Notes: generated from the letters alone by a model not told the origin. Counted from the first letter of the stretch, positions 42,113 to 52,126 are shown. The stretch: 64,000 nt of DNA from Halomonas sp. (GCF_007625055.1 NZ_VMQS01000001.1:35154-99153), one strand, 5' to 3'. Made by a program: numbers and translations.

Positions 42113-43604
42113 CAGCCTGAAAGTCCGGGGTCATGATAGGGCTTGGAATGCCGTTTTGAAATTTTGCCCATGGAAGCTCACGGTAAATCCTGCCATCACT
42201 TGTCAGGGTCAACTGTCCAGTAGCCCCTGATATACGTTCACTTTCGATAAAGTCCTCAATACCTGTTGCAATTTCATAGGCATCAACCCCCATAGCCATC
42301 AATCTGAACATCGACATTTCGCCTTCCTCACGCAAAAGGCGATAGGACTCATAAGACGGCAGGACTTCCTCTCCGCCTACCGCCGCATCAGGAATCTGCC
42401 AGGGAATATCGACAAAGAACACGTCGTCAAGATCCTGATTGAGGCGTGGCTGCAGCAGGCCTTCATGCAGGTGTGAGGTTGCATAAATGGGTAAATCGGA
42501 TGCGTAATAAAAATCCAGCGTAGGTGGGACCTGGCGTGCATATTCAGGCAGTGCAAGCAAGAATAGCGCATCGATATTCTCCAGTTGAGCGCGCTCACCG
42601 CGAACGTTCAGCGCCGATTCGACCGCACGGGTGACGGCATCGTCTGGCGCATAGCTGACGGCGTTCGTTACGCGACCGCCTGCTTCGCTCCAGGTGTCCC
42701 AGAACGCTTCTCCAGCGCGGCGTCCCCAGTCGTTGTCGGGCACCATGATAGCTATCTGTCGGTGGCCGTCAGTCCAGGCACGCTGTGCAACCTGGCGTGC
42801 TTCATCTTCAGCAGAAAGCCCAAACTGAATCAACTTTTGTGCCTGATTGCGTTCGCTGCGGCCATAGTTGAGTGCCAGGGTAGGCAATGGCACGCTTTGT
42901 TGTGTTTCCAGTGTTGTCACGTTCTCCTTGCTCAAGGGGCCAATGACAAACTCAACCCCCTGTTGGCGAGCCAACTCATAGAGCTCGCCGAGTGAAGAGT
43001 CACTGGAGTCAAAAAAGCTCAGACGGATGGCATTATTCTGCAGGTCATGATGTGCTTTGATAACGTCTTCAATGGTTGAAGCAATGTTGGTCAGGGCGCC
43101 AGATTTTGGCAGGAAAACGCCAATGTGCCCAATAGTACCCAACTCTGTAAGGCCCAGCTGTTCGGCATTGAGCTGTCTGGAGGAGGACAAGGCCCAACGT
43201 CTGCGCTCCTGAAGTGTCTGAAGCTGGTCAGCTGACATGCCCGGTTCATCCTCAAGGAGCTCAGTCGCACGTAGCACTTCTTCTGGCTGGTCAGCAGATT
43301 GTGCCATTGCGGAATAGAAGAGTGCCCAGCGAATCCGGTCTTCCATCGACAGCAGGCTTTCATCAATGTCACCAGCGGTATCAAACGCCAATGATTGCTG
43401 CCCCTGGCGGTCAAAGGTGAAAGCGGCTTCCAGGCGTGTGATGGCCGCCTGTTCAGGGGACTGCTGTTCCGCTTCACGGAGCAGTTGCTCGGCGTTGGGG
43501 GGAGTGCGCTCAACGACTTCAGGGGGTGACGGCTGGCCGGCACAACCGCCAAGAAAAAGCGCCGTTAATACAATGCTGAATAAGCCACGATATAACTGTT
43601 TCAT
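42099..43604 (-). CDS. lpoA: Penicillin-binding-protein activator LpoA
   Basis: LpoA is an outer-membrane lipoprotein that reaches through the periplasm to stimulate PBP1A. The ATG at 43604 gives 501 residues with a lipoprotein signal (lipobox LGGC, C21). An N-terminal helical repeat-like part is followed by a C-terminal periplasmic-binding-protein-like domain (from about residue 185: GHIGVFLPKSGALTNIAS). E. coli LpoA has 678 residues, so the N-terminal helical module is clearly shorter here. It is divergent from rsmI, as in most gammaproteobacteria. Confidence 0.92.
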   Translation of the reverse strand: MKQLYRGLFSIVLTALFLGGCAGQPSPPEVVERTPPNAEQLLREAEQQSPEQAAITRLEAAFTFDRQGQQSLAFDTAGDIDESLLSMEDRIRWALFYSAMAQSADQPEEVLRATELLEDEPGMSADQLQTLQERRRWALSSSRQLNAEQLGLTELGTIGHIGVFLPKSGALTNIASTIEDVIKAHHDLQNNAIRLSFFDSSDSSLGELYELARQQGVEFVIGPLSKENVTTLETQQSVPLPTLALNYGRSERNQAQKLIQFGLSAEDEARQVAQRAWTDGHRQIAIMVPDNDWGRRAGEAFWDTWSEAGGRVTNAVSYAPDDAVTRAVESALNVRGERAQLENIDALFLLALPEYARQVPPTLDFYYASDLPIYATSHLHEGLLQPRLNQDLDDVFFVDIPWQIPDAAVGGEEVLPSYESYRLLREEGEMSMFRLMAMGVDAYEIATGIEDFIESERISGATGQLTLTSDGRIYRELPWAKFQNGIPSPIMTPDFQADGES

Positions 43605-43745
43605 GTATCCTTCCTTAGGTTCCAATGGCGCTACCGCTTTACGGGTGGTACATAAATTACTGGTATACAACTAATGGCGACGCAAGGTGTTAATCGGTTT
43701 GGCGTATGCATCGCGTTTTCAGAAGCTGCCATCAATAAATCCGTT

Positions 43746-43757
43746 TATGACGTCATA
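43746..43757. repeat. Perfect 12-base palindrome between lpoA and rsmI
   Basis: TATGACGTCATA (43746-43757) is an exact palindrome in the divergent lpoA/rsmI region, 32 bases before the rsmI start. It could be an operator for either gene; nothing else in the sequence assigns a regulator. Confidence 0.5.
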
Positions 43758-43788
43758 TGTTTCACAATAAGTCTGGTCAGGAGTAATG

Positions 43789-44661
43789 ATGACGCACGTG
43801 AAGTTGAACGCAGCATCTCAAGGTACATTGTACGTGGTTGCAACACCAATTGGGAATTTGGAAGACCTTTCTGCCAGGGCGGTCAAGGTGTTGGGGAGTG
43901 TGTCCGTGATTGCGGCAGAAGATACCCGTCATACCGGTCGGCTACTGGCCCATCTGGGTATCAATGTCACTATGCTGTCGTTGCATGATCATAATGAAAA
44001 ACAGAGACTTGAGCAGCTGGATGCCTATCTGCTGGCCGGACAGAGTATCGCCTTGGTTAGTGATGCTGGAACGCCATTGATCAGTGATCCTGGTTTTACA
44101 GTTGTTCATGAATTACGTGAGCGTGGGCGCACTATCGTGCCAGTGCCAGGTGCATCCGCTCTGATTGCTGCCCTGAGTGCGGGAGGTGTTCCCACGGATC
44201 GCTTTACCTTCGGTGGTTTTTTGCCTGCCAAGCCGACGGCACGTCGTCAGGCACTTGAGACGATCAAACTCCGAGAGGAAACCCAGGTGTTCTATGAGTC
44301 ACCCCACCGTATCATGCACACATTGTCGGCAATGGCCGAGGTACTGGATCAACGTCGGGTGGTGATTGCACGGGAGTTGACCAAAACATTTGAGACTTTT
44401 CTGTCAGGTTCGCCGGGAGAGTTGCTGTCAGCCATTCAGAGCGACCCCAATCAGGCGCGCGGCGAGTTCGTCATCATGATTGAAGGGGCCGAGGCCAGCG
44501 AACCGCAGACAGCGCTGGCTTTTTCAGAAGAGATGCTGCTGGAAGCCCTGTTGGCTGAGGGGGTTGGCGTCAAGCAGGGAGCCGCAGTAGCGGCAAGGTT
44601 ACTCGGTGGGCGTAAGCAAAACTGGTATACAAAATTGCAAGCAATCAAAAGCGGTGATTGA
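43789..44661 (+). CDS. rsmI: 16S rRNA (cytidine1402-2'-O)-methyltransferase RsmI
   Basis: RsmI adds the 2'-O-methyl group to C1402 of 16S rRNA; RsmH, encoded 0.5 kb downstream, methylates N4 of the same base. The 290 residues show the tetrapyrrole-methylase fold: TLYVVATPIGNLEDLSARAV, AAEDTRHTGRLL, SDAGTPLISDPGF and VPVPGASALIAALSAGG. Of two adjacent ATGs, the second (43789) has the better spacing (five bases) from AGGAG. Confidence 0.96.
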   Translation: MTHVKLNAASQGTLYVVATPIGNLEDLSARAVKVLGSVSVIAAEDTRHTGRLLAHLGINVTMLSLHDHNEKQRLEQLDAYLLAGQSIALVSDAGTPLISDPGFTVVHELRERGRTIVPVPGASALIAALSAGGVPTDRFTFGGFLPAKPTARRQALETIKLREETQVFYESPHRIMHTLSAMAEVLDQRRVVIARELTKTFETFLSGSPGELLSAIQSDPNQARGEFVIMIEGAEASEPQTALAFSEEMLLEALLAEGVGVKQGAAVAARLLGGRKQNWYTKLQAIKSGD

Positions 44662-44693
44662 GGCAGGACGGGGGCGCTGGTATGCTTACGTTC

Positions 44694-45045
<352 letters not shown>

Positions 45046-45061
45046 CATTTTTGCATCAGTA

Positions 45062-45096
45062 ACATATTAATATGTAAACAATGTTTGCATATGCAA
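45062..45096. repeat. Two tandem palindromes upstream of rsmH
   Basis: ACATATTAATATGT (45062-45075) is a perfect 14-base palindrome and TTGCATATGCAA (45085-45096) a perfect 12-base one. Their centres are 22 bases apart, about two helical turns, so proteins bound to both would lie on the same DNA face. They sit where mraZ and its promoter region would be expected, between rnpB and rsmH. Confidence 0.6.
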
Positions 45097-45099
45097 CGC

Positions 45100-45129
45100 T
45101 TGTCATCTCTGACGGGTACCGCGTTTATT
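45100..45129 (+). promoter_or_regulatory. Candidate rsmH/dcw promoter
   Basis: TTGTCA (45100-45105, 5/6) and TTTATT (45124-45129, 4/6) are 18 bases apart, directly downstream of the two palindromes. The transcript would begin about ten bases before the rsmH ATG, so the assignment is tentative. Confidence 0.3.
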
Positions 45130-45146
45130 TTAAGTGTGAGAACCAG

Positions 45147-46103
45147 ATGTCATCACCCGAAGCGGAAACGGCCGCTGACTCCTTTCGCCATACCAGTGTA
45201 TTGCTTCACGGAGCAATTGATGCCCTGGTGCAGGATGCGAGTGGCGTCTATCTTGATGGCACCTTTGGTCGTGGGGGGCACTCGCGACTGATCCTGGAGC
45301 ATTTGGAACCTCATGGACGCCTTATAGCCCTCGACCGAGATCCGGAAGCCATAAAAGCCGGCCAGCAGGTCAGTGACCAGCGTTTTCAGTTGGTGCAGCG
45401 TGATTTTGCCCGTTTAGGGGAAGTGGCGAGAGAGCAGGGTGTCCACGGCAGGCTGTCGGGTGTCCTGCTGGATGTTGGGGTTTCCTCCCCGCAGCTTGAT
45501 GATCCTTCACGCGGGTTCAGTTTCATGCGTGATGGCCCGCTGGACATGCGTATGGATCCTACCCGGGGTGAAAGTGCCGCTGAATTTCTGGCCCGTGCCA
45601 GTGAAGCGGAAATTGCCCGAGTCTTCAAAACCTACGGGGAAGAACGCTTTGCTAAACGCTTGGCCCGTGCAGTGGTTGATCGACGGTCAAAACAGCCTGT
45701 TACACATACGTTGGATCTGGCCGAGATTCTGAAAACGGCGCATCCGGCTTGGGAAAAGGGCCGCCACCCCGCCACCAAGGCGTTTCAGGGCTTGAGAATT
45801 TTTCTCAATGGTGAACTGGAGCAATTGGACGCCGCGCTTGACGAAGCACTCGAAGCATTGGCGCCCGGGGGGCACCTGGTGGTCATCAGTTTCCATTCCC
45901 TGGAAGATCGTCGGGTGAAACGTTTCATTCGCTATCACGTACGCGGAGACACTCATCTGCCCCGCGGCGTTCCGGTCCGAGACGACCAGCTTAACCGGCG
46001 CCTGGAAGCTGTCGGTAAAAGCCAGCGACCCAGTGCAGTTGAAATTGCCGACAATCCGCGTGCCCGCAGTGCTGTCATGCGAGTCGCCAGAAAACGAGCT
46101 TGA
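45147..46103 (+). CDS. rsmH: 16S rRNA (cytosine1402-N4)-methyltransferase RsmH
   Basis: RsmH (MraW) methylates N4 of C1402 in 16S rRNA. The 318 residues include [13 protein letters not shown], the SAM-binding [36 protein letters not shown] and the C-terminal [16 protein letters not shown]. The ATG at 45147 matches the family N-terminus better than an in-frame ATG at 45081. It is the first gene of the dcw cluster here because mraZ is absent. Confidence 0.96.
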   Translation: MSSPEAETAADSFRHTSVLLHGAIDALVQDASGVYLDGTFGRGGHSRLILEHLEPHGRLIALDRDPEAIKAGQQVSDQRFQLVQRDFARLGEVAREQGVHGRLSGVLLDVGVSSPQLDDPSRGFSFMRDGPLDMRMDPTRGESAAEFLARASEAEIARVFKTYGEERFAKRLARAVVDRRSKQPVTHTLDLAEILKTAHPAWEKGRHPATKAFQGLRIFLNGELEQLDAALDEALEALAPGGHLVVISFHSLEDRRVKRFIRYHVRGDTHLPRGVPVRDDQLNRRLEAVGKSQRPSAVEIADNPRARSAVMRVARKRA

Positions 46104-46105
46104 AC

Positions 46106-46441
46106 ATGGAGAAAGTTGGCCTGAGACAATGGATCATGTCATTGCGCGCAGAGTGGCCCTTTCATCTGCGCCTTGGGTTGTGGCCCGTTTTGACGTGCCT
46201 GCTCTTTGTTGCCTGCCTGACAACAGGGTTGGCTATTGTCGCGACTACCCATCAAACGCGAATGCAGTTTGCAGAATGGCAACGACTGAATCAGGAAAAA
46301 AACCAGCTCAATACGGAGTGGGGGCAGCTGCTGCTTGAGGAGAGTACCTGGTCCTCTCCGGTGCGCATTGAACGTATCGCTGCTGAGCGATTGGATATGC
46401 GCATTCCCGATGTACATGATGTTGAGGTGATTCAGCCGTGA
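46106..46441 (+). CDS. ftsL: Cell-division protein FtsL
   Basis: FtsL is a small bitopic divisome protein that complexes with FtsB and FtsQ and activates FtsWI. The 111-residue sequence has one membrane segment (about 23-46) and a short periplasmic coiled coil (QTRMQFAEWQRLNQEKNQL), followed by the conserved AERLDMRIPD region. It is poorly conserved in sequence, and position between rsmH and ftsI secures the call. It starts two bases after rsmH and overlaps ftsI. Confidence 0.92.
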   Translation: MEKVGLRQWIMSLRAEWPFHLRLGLWPVLTCLLFVACLTTGLAIVATTHQTRMQFAEWQRLNQEKNQLNTEWGQLLLEESTWSSPVRIERIAAERLDMRIPDVHDVEVIQP

Positions 46442-48147
46442 CAGTGCATTCTGACCGCAACCCCAGGCGCAGCGCTTCTAACGCTTTGCCCCTGCGCGGT
46501 GGGCGATTTTTGCTGGTCGTTGTGTCGATACTGCTGGTCGCGGTTGTTCTGATTGGTCGTGTGACGTTGTTACAGCTGTTTGATCGGCCTTTCTTGCAGA
46601 ATCAGGGTGACGCGCGAACCCTCCGCCACGAAACAATCCCCGCCCACCGTGGAATGATTACCGATCGCAACGGTGAGCCGTTGGCTATTTCCACGCCTGT
46701 TGTCACCCTGTGGGCGAATCCGCAGGAACTGCCTGATGATGGCATTCAGCAGGTGCTTCTGGCGGGTGAGTTGGGAATCAACCTGGAAGCGCTCCAGGCG
46801 CGTCTTGAACGCTATCGTGAACATGAGTTCATGTATCTTCGCCGTCATATGACACCTGACGATGCACAGCGCGTGCTTGATTTGCGGTTGCCGGGTGTTT
46901 ATTCCCGGCCTGAGTACAAGCGTTACTACCCGGCCGGTGAGGTGGCAGCCCAGATATTAGGGGTTACCAATATCGATGATCAGGGGCAGGAAGGCATGGA
47001 GTTGGCTTACCAGCCTTATCTCGCTGGACATACCGGTCAGCGGCGGGTTGTCCAGGATCGCCGCGGTCGTCTGGTCAGGGAGTTGGGCGTGGCCAGGGAA
47101 GCTCAGCCTGGCGGGGAATTGGTACTGTCGATTGACCAGCGTCTGCAGTTCATGGCCTACAGGGAATTGCGTAGTGCGGTGATGGACAATGAGGCAGATG
47201 GCGGTGTTGCCATCATGATGGACGTTCGCAATGGCGAAGTGCTGGCCATGGCCAATTATCCGTCTTATAACCCCAATAATCGTGCTGGACTTGATCCTCA
47301 AGGGTTACGCAACCAGGCGGTGGTCGACGTGTTTGAGCCCGGTTCAGTTATGAAGCCGCTGGCGATGATGGCCGTACTGGAAAGCCGTGAGTTTTCAGCG
47401 GACGAGGTGGTTGATACTTCCCCTGGATGGATGCGTATTGATCAGTTTACCATTCGCGATATCCGTAATTACGGCAAGCTTGATTTTTCCGGTATTCTGG
47501 AAAAATCCTCTAATATCGGCATGTCAAAACTGGCACTGCAGATGCCAGACACCGCGATATGGGAAAAGTACAGCCAGCTGGGTTTTGGACTGGCGCCTGG
47601 TACAGGCTTTCCGGGTGAATCTGCTGGCAGCCTGCCTGCCCCGATTCGCTGGTCGCGCAGTGAGCGAGCGGCACTTTCTTATGGCTACGGGTTGTCAGTG
47701 TCGCCTTTGCAGCTGGCGAGCGCCTATACTGCCATAGCTAACCAGGGGCAGCGTATGTCGCCGTCCTTGTTACGTCTGAATGATATCCCACAGGGAACTC
47801 AAGTCGTGGCATCCAATACGGCAGAACAGCTGCTCGGTCTTCTGGAAACCTCTGTAGGCCCGGATACCGGAGGACGGCGTGCCAGGGTAGAAGGCTACCG
47901 TGTCGCTGGTAAAACAGGGACAGTACGCAAATCAGATGCATCGGGTTATTCACAAACCGCATATCGGAGCGTCTTTGCGGGCATTGCGCCGGTTTCTGAC
48001 CCAAGAGTCGTGACGGTTATCATGATTGATCATCCTAAAGCAGGTGATATCTACGGCGGCGCTGTTGCAGCGCCGGTGTTTTCCAGTATCACCGGCAACG
48101 CACTGCGTCTTCTGGATGTCCCGCCTGATGATGAATCAATTAACTAA
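46438..48147 (+). CDS. ftsI: Peptidoglycan transpeptidase FtsI (PBP3)
   Basis: FtsI is the septal transpeptidase partner of FtsW and a beta-lactam target. The 569 residues have an N-terminal membrane anchor (about 23-43), the pedestal domain with RGMITDRNGEPLA, and the transpeptidase motifs: nucleophile S303 in PGSVMKP, SSN at 357-359 and KTGT in VAGKTGTVRK. The start is GTG 46438, which overlaps the ftsL stop by four bases. There is no resistance-type insertion that I can recognise. Confidence 0.97.
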   Translation: MTVHSDRNPRRSASNALPLRGGRFLLVVVSILLVAVVLIGRVTLLQLFDRPFLQNQGDARTLRHETIPAHRGMITDRNGEPLAISTPVVTLWANPQELPDDGIQQVLLAGELGINLEALQARLERYREHEFMYLRRHMTPDDAQRVLDLRLPGVYSRPEYKRYYPAGEVAAQILGVTNIDDQGQEGMELAYQPYLAGHTGQRRVVQDRRGRLVRELGVAREAQPGGELVLSIDQRLQFMAYRELRSAVMDNEADGGVAIMMDVRNGEVLAMANYPSYNPNNRAGLDPQGLRNQAVVDVFEPGSVMKPLAMMAVLESREFSADEVVDTSPGWMRIDQFTIRDIRNYGKLDFSGILEKSSNIGMSKLALQMPDTAIWEKYSQLGFGLAPGTGFPGESAGSLPAPIRWSRSERAALSYGYGLSVSPLQLASAYTAIANQGQRMSPSLLRLNDIPQGTQVVASNTAEQLLGLLETSVGPDTGGRRARVEGYRVAGKTGTVRKSDASGYSQTAYRSVFAGIAPVSDPRVVTVIMIDHPKAGDIYGGAVAAPVFSSITGNALRLLDVPPDDESIN

Positions 48148-48156
48148 GGATATGCC

Positions 48157-49668
48157 ATGACAATACCCTCGCGCGATCTTATTCAGGCATTGCAGCAGGT
48201 CTGGCCCGGTTTGCCACTGGCGGAAGTGTTGTCTGATTTGCCTGATCACGTCCGCCTGATTGCCGATTCGCGCGAGGTACAGCCAGGTGACGTTTTTGTT
48301 GCCGTTCCTGGCAGTCAGCAGGATGGTCGCGACTTTATCGACACTGCTCTCGAGGCAGGAGCTGCGCTGGTGTTGAGTCACGCGCGTGATGGTGAAATTG
48401 ACTTTGAAGGTGGCATCTTGCCCCTGCCGTCTCTTTCCCTTCTTCTGGGTGAGTTCGGACGTACGCTGTTCAGGGTACCTGAAGGGCTCGATGTGATTGC
48501 GGTTACCGGCACCAACGGTAAGAGTTCGGTGACGCATTATATTGCTGAGCTGAGCGAACGTTTAGGTACGCCGGCAGGGCTGATCGGAACCCTTGGAGGC
48601 GGGCGTTGCGGCGATCTTTCCGAGAATGGTTTGACAACCCCTGGCCCTCTCGCGCTACAGGCAACTCTGGGTAGCCTGGCTTCCCAAGGGGTCAAACGCG
48701 TGGCGCTGGAGGCCTCGTCTCATGCGTTGGATCAGAATCGGCTTGGCGCTGTTAATGTCAACGTCGGTGTATTTACCAACCTGAGTCGTGACCATCTGGA
48801 CTACCATGGCAGCATGGCGGCCTATGCGGCGGCCAAGGCCAAGCTGTTCCGCCGAGCGGAGCTGTCTCTTGCCGTGGTGAACGGTGATGACCCATTGGCC
48901 CGCCTGATGCTTTCCGGCTGCGCTGACAAGGTACGTGTTCTGGCCAGCGGCCAGCATGAAGCAGTGACTCTCAGAGTGTTGGAGTGGCACCCACATGCTG
49001 ACGGCCAGCAGGCAGTTATTGCTACCCCCGATGAAGAGAAAGTGCTGGATCTGGCTCTGATGGGACGCTTTAATCTGGACAACGTGCTGCTGGCCATGGC
49101 AACGCTGTATGGTCTGGGTGAAAAAATCGATGACCTTGTGGCTGCGGCTAAACTGCTCACGCCTGTGCCAGGACGCATGGAGCTCCATCGAAAAACGGGT
49201 TCTCCAAGCATGGTTGTCGACTATGCACATACGCCTGATGCACTGCATAATGCTTTAGTGGCATTGAAAGCCCACCTGGGTACAAAGGCCAGGCTCTGGT
49301 GCGTGTTTGGCTGCGGGGGAGAGCGTGATGTTGGTAAGCGGGCTGAAATGGCCAAAAAAGCCGATCAACATGCTGATGCGGTTGTGGTGACAGATGATAA
49401 CCCTCGCAACGAAGCCCCTGACGTCATTCGCGCAATGATCATGCAAGGCTTCAGTGACGTCAGTATGGCTGATGGGAAAGTAGTGGAAATTGCTGATCGT
49501 CGACAAGCGATTGCCTACGCAGCGGCTAATGCGGCAGCTGAGGACGTCATTCTGGTTGCGGGCAAAGGCCACGAAGCCTATCAGGAAATCAACGGCCTGC
49601 GTCATCATTATCGGGACAGCGATGAGGTGAACAAGGCTCTGAATGGACGGAATGATGCATGCAACTGA
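48157..49668 (+). CDS. murE: UDP-MurNAc-tripeptide synthetase MurE
   Basis: MurE adds meso-diaminopimelate to UDP-MurNAc-L-Ala-D-Glu. The ATP loop is GTNGKSS (118-124), and the carbamylated-lysine/central region has HLDYHGSMAAYAAAKAKLF. The DNPR motif (TDDNPRNEAP, near residue 421) specifies meso-DAP over lysine, so the peptidoglycan is the DAP type. The 503 residues are normal. It overlaps murF by ten bases. Confidence 0.97.
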   Translation: MTIPSRDLIQALQQVWPGLPLAEVLSDLPDHVRLIADSREVQPGDVFVAVPGSQQDGRDFIDTALEAGAALVLSHARDGEIDFEGGILPLPSLSLLLGEFGRTLFRVPEGLDVIAVTGTNGKSSVTHYIAELSERLGTPAGLIGTLGGGRCGDLSENGLTTPGPLALQATLGSLASQGVKRVALEASSHALDQNRLGAVNVNVGVFTNLSRDHLDYHGSMAAYAAAKAKLFRRAELSLAVVNGDDPLARLMLSGCADKVRVLASGQHEAVTLRVLEWHPHADGQQAVIATPDEEKVLDLALMGRFNLDNVLLAMATLYGLGEKIDDLVAAAKLLTPVPGRMELHRKTGSPSMVVDYAHTPDALHNALVALKAHLGTKARLWCVFGCGGERDVGKRAEMAKKADQHADAVVVTDDNPRNEAPDVIRAMIMQGFSDVSMADGKVVEIADRRQAIAYAAANAAAEDVILVAGKGHEAYQEINGLRHHYRDSDEVNKALNGRNDACN

Positions 49669-51020
49669 CACTGGGTAAAATTGCTGAGGCAGTGGGTGGG
49701 TCTTGCCCACCGGATGCTGCAGAACAAACAATAACCTCGGTTGTCACTGATTCCCGTCAGATTGTTGCAGGCTGTCTGTTTGTAGCGCTCAAGGGAAAAC
49801 GCTTCGATGGTCACGCTTATATAGGCGAGGCATTCAGGCAGGGTGCAGTGGCGGCACTGGTCTCTGAACATGTTGACGGACTTGAGAATCCGCAGCTGGT
49901 ATGCGCTGACACTCGGTTAGCAATGGGCTTGCTGGCACGCTTCTGGCGTCAACAGTGGTCATCTGGGCCACTGGTGACCATTACAGGTAACAGTGGCAAG
50001 ACAACCGTCAAGGAAATCACCGCTACCCTTTTGCAGGCACTGGGGCCGGTACACGCGACGCACGGCAACCTTAACAACGATTTTGGCGTCCCCTTGACCT
50101 TGTTCGGGTTGGGTAAGCAGCATCGTGCGGCAGTGGTTGAACTGGGTGCCAATCATATTGGTGAAATCGCCTGGACGAGCTTGCTGGCCCAGCCCAGAGT
50201 GGCCGTCATTACCAATGTCACCGGTGCCCATTTGGGTGAGTTTGGGGGGATGGGCATGATTGCTCAGGCTAAAGGTGAAATCCTTAATGGGTTGCCGGTT
50301 GACGGCGTGGCGGTTCTTAATCGTGATGATCACTACTTTCCATTCTGGCAGCAGTGGGCATTGCCTCGCCACATCATAAGTTTCGGCTTTCATCCAGCGG
50401 CTGATGTCAGCGCGACTTCATTGGCCTGTGACCCCGAAGGGCATTATGGCTTTGAACTTCGTTGGAAAGACAAGGTCCTGGGGAAGGTCTCGCTAGAATT
50501 GATAGGCCGCCATAATGTGCTTAATGCCCTGGCATCAGCGGCTGTCGCGCTGAGTCTGGATGTGGCGCCAGAAGAAGTGGTCAATCGATTGAACAGTTTG
50601 CAATCCTTGCCGGGCCGTCTGAACCTCGTGCCAGGGTTGAGAGGAAGTCGATTGCTGGATGATTCTTATAATGCTAATCCGGGGGCGGTCAAGGCTGCCC
50701 TGGAGACGTTGATGAGTTTTTCCGGGCCTCGCTGGTGCGTACTCGGTGCCATGGGGGAATTGGGCGCCGACTCTGTTGCACTGCATGCAGAAGTGGGGGC
50801 CTATGCCGCCGCACTAGGGGTGGATAGGCTTATCACCTTGGGGGATCCAGCGCAGGCTGCCAGTCAGGCGTTTGGCAGTGACACACACTTCGACGACTAT
50901 GCTGATTTACAGGCATACCTGATTGAACACCTGCCCGCAGATGCCAATCTGTTGATCAAAGGCTCTCGTAGTGCAGGGATGGAGCGACTGGTCGCTGCCC
51001 TGCGCGTCAATAAAAAATAA
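49659..51020 (+). CDS. murF: UDP-MurNAc-pentapeptide synthetase MurF
   Basis: MurF attaches D-Ala-D-Ala to the UDP-MurNAc-tripeptide. The 453 residues contain the ATP loop GNSGKTT (110-116), ATHGNLNNDFGVPLTL, VELGANHIGEI and the C-terminal DDSYNANPGAVKAALE. Its start lies within the murE 3' end. Length equals E. coli MurF (452). Confidence 0.97.
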   Translation: MQLTLGKIAEAVGGSCPPDAAEQTITSVVTDSRQIVAGCLFVALKGKRFDGHAYIGEAFRQGAVAALVSEHVDGLENPQLVCADTRLAMGLLARFWRQQWSSGPLVTITGNSGKTTVKEITATLLQALGPVHATHGNLNNDFGVPLTLFGLGKQHRAAVVELGANHIGEIAWTSLLAQPRVAVITNVTGAHLGEFGGMGMIAQAKGEILNGLPVDGVAVLNRDDHYFPFWQQWALPRHIISFGFHPAADVSATSLACDPEGHYGFELRWKDKVLGKVSLELIGRHNVLNALASAAVALSLDVAPEEVVNRLNSLQSLPGRLNLVPGLRGSRLLDDSYNANPGAVKAALETLMSFSGPRWCVLGAMGELGADSVALHAEVGAYAAALGVDRLITLGDPAQAASQAFGSDTHFDDYADLQAYLIEHLPADANLLIKGSRSAGMERLVAALRVNKK

Positions 51021-51034
51021 GGTAACCGCCGCTC

Positions 51035-52117
51035 ATGTTATTTCATTTGGCGAATTTTCTAAGTCAGTTTCAAAGTGCATTTCAGGTCTTTAACTATTTG
51101 ACACTGCGCGTCATTCTCGCCGCGTTGACTGCACTCTTGTTGTGCCTGTGGCTTGGGCCCTGGGTCATCCGTCGCCTGGTAGAAGGTCAGATTGGCCAGG
51201 CAGTTCGCGATGACGGTCCGCAGTCACACCTCTCCAAGGCAGGAACGCCCACCATGGGAGGGGCAATGATTCTGATTGCCATGGCAGCCAGTACCCTTTT
51301 GTGGGGGGATCTGACCAATCTGTATGTATGGATTGTGCTGGGTGTTACCCTCGGCTTTGGCGCTGTTGGCTGGGTGGATGACTACCGTAAGGTGGTTGAG
51401 AAGAACCCGCGGGGGCTGCCAGCACGCTGGAAATACTTCTGGCAATCAGTGGTAGGGCTAGGGGCTGCGGTTATTCTGTACTGGACGGCTGGTTCTCCGG
51501 TTGAAACCAGCCTGTTGGTGCCACTGTTCAAGGATTTTGTGCTGCCATTGGGCGTTTTTTACATTGTTTTGACCTACTTTGTCATTGTGGGTAGCTCCAA
51601 CGCCGTCAACCTGACGGATGGTCTGGATGGGCTGGCGATCATGCCGACGGTGCTTGTTGCGATGGGATTGTCGATTTTTGCCTACGCGAGTGGTAACGCT
51701 GTTTTTGCCGACTATCTGCACATTCCCTTCATTCTTGGCACCGGTGAGCTGGCGGTGTTCTGTGCCACCATTGCTGGGGCGGGGCTGGGGTTTTTGTGGT
51801 TCAACACCTATCCTGCTCAGGTCTTTATGGGGGACGTGGGGGCGCTTGCGCTAGGAGCCGCCCTGGGTGTCGTGGCCGTGATTGTCCGCCAGGAAATTAT
51901 CCTGTTTATCATGGGGGGGATTTTCGTTCTGGAAACCATCTCGGTCATTCTGCAGGTCGGCTCTTACAAACTGACTGGTCGACGGATCTTCCGTATGGCA
52001 CCTCTGCACCATCATTATGAGCTAAAAGGCTGGCCTGAACCGCGGGTTATCGTGCGCTTCTGGATAATTACTGTTGTGTTGGTGCTGCTGGGTCTGGCCA
52101 CCCTGAAAATCCGTTAG
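51035..52117 (+). CDS. mraY: Phospho-MurNAc-pentapeptide translocase MraY
   Basis: MraY transfers phospho-MurNAc-pentapeptide to undecaprenyl phosphate, forming lipid I at the inner membrane. The 360-residue protein has about ten membrane segments. Catalytic-site motifs are KAGTPTMGG, the aspartate pair in [23 protein letters not shown], and the HHHYE loop in [15 protein letters not shown]. It begins 14 bases after murF and precedes murD by nine. Confidence 0.98.
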   Translation: MLFHLANFLSQFQSAFQVFNYLTLRVILAALTALLLCLWLGPWVIRRLVEGQIGQAVRDDGPQSHLSKAGTPTMGGAMILIAMAASTLLWGDLTNLYVWIVLGVTLGFGAVGWVDDYRKVVEKNPRGLPARWKYFWQSVVGLGAAVILYWTAGSPVETSLLVPLFKDFVLPLGVFYIVLTYFVIVGSSNAVNLTDGLDGLAIMPTVLVAMGLSIFAYASGNAVFADYLHIPFILGTGELAVFCATIAGAGLGFLWFNTYPAQVFMGDVGALALGAALGVVAVIVRQEIILFIMGGIFVLETISVILQVGSYKLTGRRIFRMAPLHHHYELKGWPEPRVIVRFWIITVVLVLLGLATLKIR

Positions 52118-52126
52118 GAGTCCCAG

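Noticed and set aside
45081..45146. In-frame upstream extension of rsmH beginning at ATG 45081
   Set aside because: The extra 22 residues do not look like RsmH and would cover the palindrome and promoter region; ATG 45147 gives the family N-terminus.
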